Shown: positions 15,975 to 18,650 of the stretch, piece by piece
How positions within the stretch are numbered: the stretch's first letter is position 1
Layout: each line of letters starts with the position of its first letter
Made by a program: the position numbers and the translations under genes
The notes under the pieces: generated by a model
What the model saw: only the letters and a program-made list of their open reading frames with translations
The model's database searches: none
Told to the model about the DNA's origin: nothing
Assembly: GCA_049613665.1 (NCBI GenBank)
Contig: JBMZCV010000102.1
Location: forward strand, 1 to 18,650
DNA: 18,650 nucleotides
From: JBMZCV01 sp049613665
GTDB lineage: Bacteria > Bacteroidota > Bacteroidia > Chitinophagales > UBA2359
Reading direction: 5' to 3'

Positions 15975-16403
15975 ATGGAAATTACATTAGAATATTGGAA
16001 TGAATTAGCGAAACAAACTATTCTGATAAGCTCATTATTAAGTGGGTTTTCGATTACGGTTGTCGCAAATTTGTTAGTGTCCGATAAAAACGATAAACTG
16101 ACCAACCGAATTTTGAAATTGGCAACCCTATCTGCTGCTTGCTTTCTCGTAACTGTTTTTGCGATGATGCAGATTTCAATGATGACGACACCTGGAGGAT
16201 ATTTAAAAAATGTGGTTGTAAGTGACTTCATTGTTCCTAGAATAATTGGAATATTGACTTTTACAATTGGGCTTTTTTCATTAACAACAATGATTGCGTT
16301 ATCTGGTTGGACAAAATCTAAAGAAGTAGGAAGGTTTACAACGACTATTGGAATATTGACACTGATTTTGACTTTGGTAACTATGATTAGAATAAGTTTT
16401 TAA
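15975..16403 (+). CDS. Small four-helix integral membrane protein, unknown family
   Basis: The 142-residue product is very hydrophobic, with likely helices at about 14-35, 47-70, 86-110 and 119-139. Short charged loops separate them, SDKNDKLTNR (36-45) between helices 1 and 2 and GWTKSKEVGR (111-120) between 3 and 4, both probably cytoplasmic. I do not recognise a family or catalytic motif. The gene starts 43 bp after proS on the same strand, with no hairpin between, and a strong terminator follows, so it may be transcribed with proS, although a link in function is not implied. Confidence 0.7.
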   Translation: MEITLEYWNELAKQTILISSLLSGFSITVVANLLVSDKNDKLTNRILKLATLSAACFLVTVFAMMQISMMTTPGGYLKNVVVSDFIVPRIIGILTFTIGLFSLTTMIALSGWTKSKEVGRFTTTIGILTLILTLVTMIRISF

Positions 16404-16446
16404 TTTGACGGAAAGCTATGAAGGTTTTTCAATAACAAAAAAAATG

Positions 16447-16502
16447 AACCTATTTGTCGCTACTTTATTTTTAAAGTTGTGGCAAGTAGGTTTTTGTTTT
16501 TT
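16447..16502 (+). terminator. Strong rho-independent terminator after the proS/membrane-protein unit
   Basis: A 21-position stem with one T-T mismatch and a few G-T pairs runs from 16447 to 16492, with a TTTT loop in the middle. It is followed by a T-rich tract, TTTTTG then eight T. It lies 43 nt after the membrane-protein stop codon. Its T tract overlaps the -33 box of the next promoter. Confidence 0.85.
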
Positions 16503-16523
16503 TGGGGAAATGTTTTATATTTG
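16493..16523 (+). promoter_or_regulatory. Bacteroidota-type promoter of the small interrupted gene
   Basis: TTTG at 16493-16496 and TATATTTG at 16516-16523 are separated by 19 bp, an exact fit to TTTG-N19-TAnnTTTG. Transcription would begin near 16530 and give a leader of about 105 nt before the ATG at 16637. That leader contains an 8-bp hairpin, ATTTCAAG with CTTGAAAT (about 16572-16597). Confidence 0.6.
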
Positions 16524-16636
16524 TAATGCACTAACTAAATTTTGCATACATATTAAATTATAATACGGTAATTTCAAGGTATTCTGTCTTGAAATATACT
16601 AATTGGGTGCTATAACAAATAAACTAAAAGCTAAAA

Positions 16637-16885
16637 ATGGCTAACTATAAAATTAAAAACGAAGTTACAAACGGAACAGATGGAGATTGGAGGCTATGCT
16701 TTCAATGGGGAACATATCATTATGACAATGGTACTACTCAAAACGGTTATCGTTTTATTTAGAGACAACCTAACGGAAATCTTCAACCAGCAAGAGGGCA
16801 AGCAAGAATACCTTCAGGAGAACATATTTTTGAGCTACTAGCTTTAGCAACAAAAGCAGGATGGTTTATCAAGGTTGAACCATAA
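16637..16885 (+). pseudogene. Small soluble protein gene interrupted by an in-frame TAG
   Basis: Read through one stop, this frame gives 82 codons and ends in TAA. It begins MANYKIKNEVTNGTDGDWRL and continues with CFQWGTYHYDNG and NGYRFI. After the TAG at codon 42 (16760-16762) it goes on in the same frame with RQPNGNLQPARGQARIPSG and LLALATKAGWFIKVEP. Both halves look like one compact protein of mixed charge and aromatic content, with no signal peptide or membrane segment. TAG is one base from TGG, CAG and other sense codons, so a point mutation is the simplest explanation. The gene has its own near-perfect promoter, so it may still be transcribed, giving a 41-residue fragment. I recognise no named family. 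Alternatives are readthrough, a sequencing error, or the short product being the real one. Confidence 0.6.
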
Positions 16886-16989
16886 CTTTGCTAATTATTA
16901 CACTTTGCGGTGCTACATAAAATATACGATAAATTAAATTGTGTATAGTTTTTAAGCCTTTTTCTTCGATAAAACTTACTTTACAGTGT

Positions 16990-17009
16990 ATTAAATAGGG
17001 CTATTTAAT
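16990..17009. other. Perfect 9-bp palindrome, possible operator
   Basis: ATTAAATAG (16990-16998) and CTATTTAAT (17001-17009) are inverted around GG. The near-absent loop suits a dimeric regulator site better than an RNA hairpin. It lies about 90 bp upstream of the candidate -7 box of the VanW gene. Confidence 0.3.
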
Positions 17010-17097
17010 TGACATACTTATCTCTAAAATCATTCATTTTTTAGCAAACCCTTATCAAAAATGACTATTGGAACCTATTTTATACGAAAAAGTGCTT

Positions 17098-17105
17098 TAA
17101 ATTTG
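17098..17105 (+). promoter_or_regulatory. Candidate -7 box for the VanW-family gene (TAAATTTG)
   Basis: TAAATTTG fits TAnnTTTG and lies 38 nt before the start codon. No TTG is at the usual -33 spacing (the nearest, 17068-17070, is 27 bp away), so the promoter is only half supported. Confidence 0.35.
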
Positions 17106-17143
17106 ATATAAAAAAACATCAATCCGTAATAATTAGAATTAAA

Positions 17144-17893
17144 ATGCTAAAACGTTTAATACCCCGAAAAATAATGTTTGCAGTTCATGTCTTGTTAAAT
17201 ACAATAAATAACATTGTTAATGGTTATTGGTTGTACTTTGCGAAAAGAAGAAACTTGGATTTTGTATATACTGATAAAATAGTGGTGCAACAAGAACTTA
17301 AACCTCATCCGCCCAAAGTACATAATATCAAAATTGCTATAAAAATAATAGAGCCTATTCATATACTGCCAAATGAAATCTTTTCTTTTAGCAAGATAGT
17401 AGGTATGCCATCTAAAAAAAAGGGTTTTATCCCAAGTCGTTCAATAATCGGCAATAAAGTAGAAGAATCAATTGGAGGTGGAATATGTCAAGTTGCTGGT
17501 TTGATATACTACGTTAGCTTAATTGGGAATTTAGAAATAATTGAGCGATATAATCATTCTATGGATATTTATAATGAAGAAACTAGGTTTACTCCTCTGG
17601 GTTCAGATGCTACCGTGGCCTATGGCTACAAGGATTTAAAGCTAAAAAACACTTCGAAAAGTCCAGTAAATTTCAAATTTCAAATTGATGATAAATATTT
17701 AACAATTGAATTAAATCACTGCAATGAACTGAAAAAACAAAAGGTAGAATTTAGAGAAAATTCTAAAAATTCAAAGGAAATTATTATAGAAACTGTGATA
17801 AATGGAAAAATAAATAACATTTCAACATATAAAAAAAAACAGTCCAAATATAATTGGAAAGTGATAATAAGTATAATAATATCGTTTACTTAA
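17144..17893 (+). CDS. VanW-family protein
   Basis: The 249-residue length is close to that of VanW of glycopeptide-resistance clusters. Diagnostic segments are KIAIKIIEPIHILPNEIFSF (63-82), VGMPSKKKGF (86-95), SIGGGICQVAGLIYYV (109-124), IIERYNHSMD (132-141) and GSDATVAYGYKDLKLKN (153-169). VanW proteins are thought to act at the cell envelope, but their biochemical role is unknown even in vancomycin-resistant enterococci, and a stand-alone copy in a Gram-negative bacterium says nothing about drug resistance. No vanA/H/X-like genes are nearby. The last 30 residues are Lys/Ile-rich and low in complexity, so the C-terminus may have been altered. Its TAA stop directly abuts the stop of the convergent next gene. 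Confidence 0.88.
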   Translation: MLKRLIPRKIMFAVHVLLNTINNIVNGYWLYFAKRRNLDFVYTDKIVVQQELKPHPPKVHNIKIAIKIIEPIHILPNEIFSFSKIVGMPSKKKGFIPSRSIIGNKVEESIGGGICQVAGLIYYVSLIGNLEIIERYNHSMDIYNEETRFTPLGSDATVAYGYKDLKLKNTSKSPVNFKFQIDDKYLTIELNHCNELKKQKVEFRENSKNSKEIIIETVINGKINNISTYKKKQSKYNWKVIISIIISFT

Positions 17894-18508
17894 TTACCCC
17901 AATAACTCCCGATAATAAGCAATAATTTGATTAAAAACAGCTAAAATTTTACCCAAATCGCTTTTATAATAAGTTGTTCTATCTATTTTTACAACATTAT
18001 TTTCTAGCAACATAAATTTCCAAGCATCGGCAGTTGTCACACAACCATATACTTTAGGTATGTTGTTTTGATATTTTTCGTTAAAAAGGCTTGCACCATA
18101 CAATTGAGCAGCACATTGACTAATGCCCATTTCTATGTTTTGTCGTTTTGCTTCCACAACAGAAATAATCGGTAAATTGATAGAAAACGAATCTGTTTCT
18201 TTAGCCAAAATAAAATCGCACTCGCCAGCCAATCCATTTGCTCTATCCACAATTAGATTATCGCCAGAATAAATCGTAAAAAACTTATCATTCATTCGCC
18301 TCAATTCCATCAGAATAGGAGTGATAATGAGTTCAGAACGTGCTTTCTCACTTTTTATAGATAGTTCATTTGCCTCTTCCAACTGCTGTAACAAAAAATG
18401 ACTTGCTTCAATAGACACTAGATTTTTGCTATCAAATAGATGTGTAATTTGATTATTGATTTGAAATTTATACTTTAAATCCAGTAATGTAAAGTCTTCA
18501 TAAGCCAT
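17894..18508 (-). CDS. PD-(D/E)XK nuclease-like protein, stand-alone
   Basis: The 204-residue protein carries the pattern of a PD-(D/E)XK nuclease fold. An N-terminal helix holds Glu59 (RSELIITPIL). GECDFILA gives Asp98, and ISVVEAKRQ gives Glu119 and Lys121. A following helix, GISQCAAQLYGAS, has the Gln131/Gln135 pattern typical of restriction-like enzymes. This resembles the nuclease part of type I restriction proteins and uncharacterised small proteins. No methylase, helicase or specificity subunit is nearby, so restriction cannot be claimed; a defence or repair role is equally open. It is convergent with the VanW gene, with zero bases between stop codons and no terminator, so the two mRNAs must overlap. 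The start ATG (18506-18508) is the first in frame. Confidence 0.7.
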   Translation of the reverse strand: MAYEDFTLLDLKYKFQINNQITHLFDSKNLVSIEASHFLLQQLEEANELSIKSEKARSELIITPILMELRRMNDKFFTIYSGDNLIVDRANGLAGECDFILAKETDSFSINLPIISVVEAKRQNIEMGISQCAAQLYGASLFNEKYQNNIPKVYGCVTTADAWKFMLLENNVVKIDRTTYYKSDLGKILAVFNQIIAYYRELLG

Positions 18509-18650
18509 TTTCTTAATTTTTTGAATAAGAAATAATAAAATCGTTAGATACTTCTCTTAAATATACGCAAAAAATAACATTATATCATTTTTTTATCAGC
18601 TATTCTCGGTTTAACAAAAGAAACCTTTTTTGATAGGGGAAACATACTAT

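Noticed and set aside
16760..16762. TAG as a generally reassigned sense codon
   Set aside because: Long genes such as the 1659-codon subtilase contain no in-frame TAG, so TAG is not a common sense codon here; one occurrence fits a point mutation.
17144..17893. Vancomycin-resistance locus
   Set aside because: Only a VanW-family gene is present; no ligase, dehydrogenase, dipeptidase or two-component regulator of a van cluster is nearby.

Overview
The window looks like a chromosomal segment of a low-GC member of the Bacteroidota, probably a gliding or Saprospira/Cytophaga-type bacterium. The evidence is two large exported proteins with type IX secretion (T9SS) C-terminal sorting domains (one type A, one type B/gliding-motility-associated), the short 493-residue ProRS form I associate with this phylum, and several intergenic TAnnTTTG-type -7 boxes, the Bacteroidota promoter motif. 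Genus cannot be fixed from the sequence. Every intact gene ends in TAA or TGA; none ends in TAG.

Layout: (1) 154-1386, an exported S41-family peptidase. (2) 2031-4434, a two-gene operon: an exported von Willebrand A protein with three tandem beta-type repeats, followed 4 nt later by a membrane protein. (3) 4969-7023, a secreted lysyl-oxidase-like protein that retains the copper-ligand histidines and the Lys/Tyr pair that forms the LTQ cofactor in animal enzymes. (4) 7174-7832, a VapB/VapC-type toxin-antitoxin pair with an inverted repeat over its putative promoter. (5) 7932-8588, the B subunit of a 3-oxoacid CoA-transferase without an adjacent A subunit. (6) 8874-13853 on the minus strand, a 1659-residue subtilisin-like protease with PKD-like domains, a propeller-like region, five tandem 52-residue repeats and a T9SS type B tail. 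(7) 14450-16403, proS and a four-helix membrane protein. (8) 16637-16885, a small gene interrupted by an in-frame TAG. (9) 17144-18508, a VanW-family gene whose stop codon abuts that of a convergent PD-(D/E)XK nuclease-like gene.

Intergenic DNA is rich in structure. It holds strong hairpin terminators and a 161-bp MITE-like element with terminal inverted repeats and a TTA duplication. It also holds a degenerate copy of a palindromic repeat of the GATTGCTTCG/CGCAATGAC type. A mosaic leader repeat lies just in front of the VWA, lysyl-oxidase-like and proS genes. No tRNA, rRNA or CRISPR array was seen.

The genes do not form one pathway. The most interesting items are the lysyl-oxidase-like protein, the shared leader repeat, the VWA/membrane pair and the interrupted small gene.
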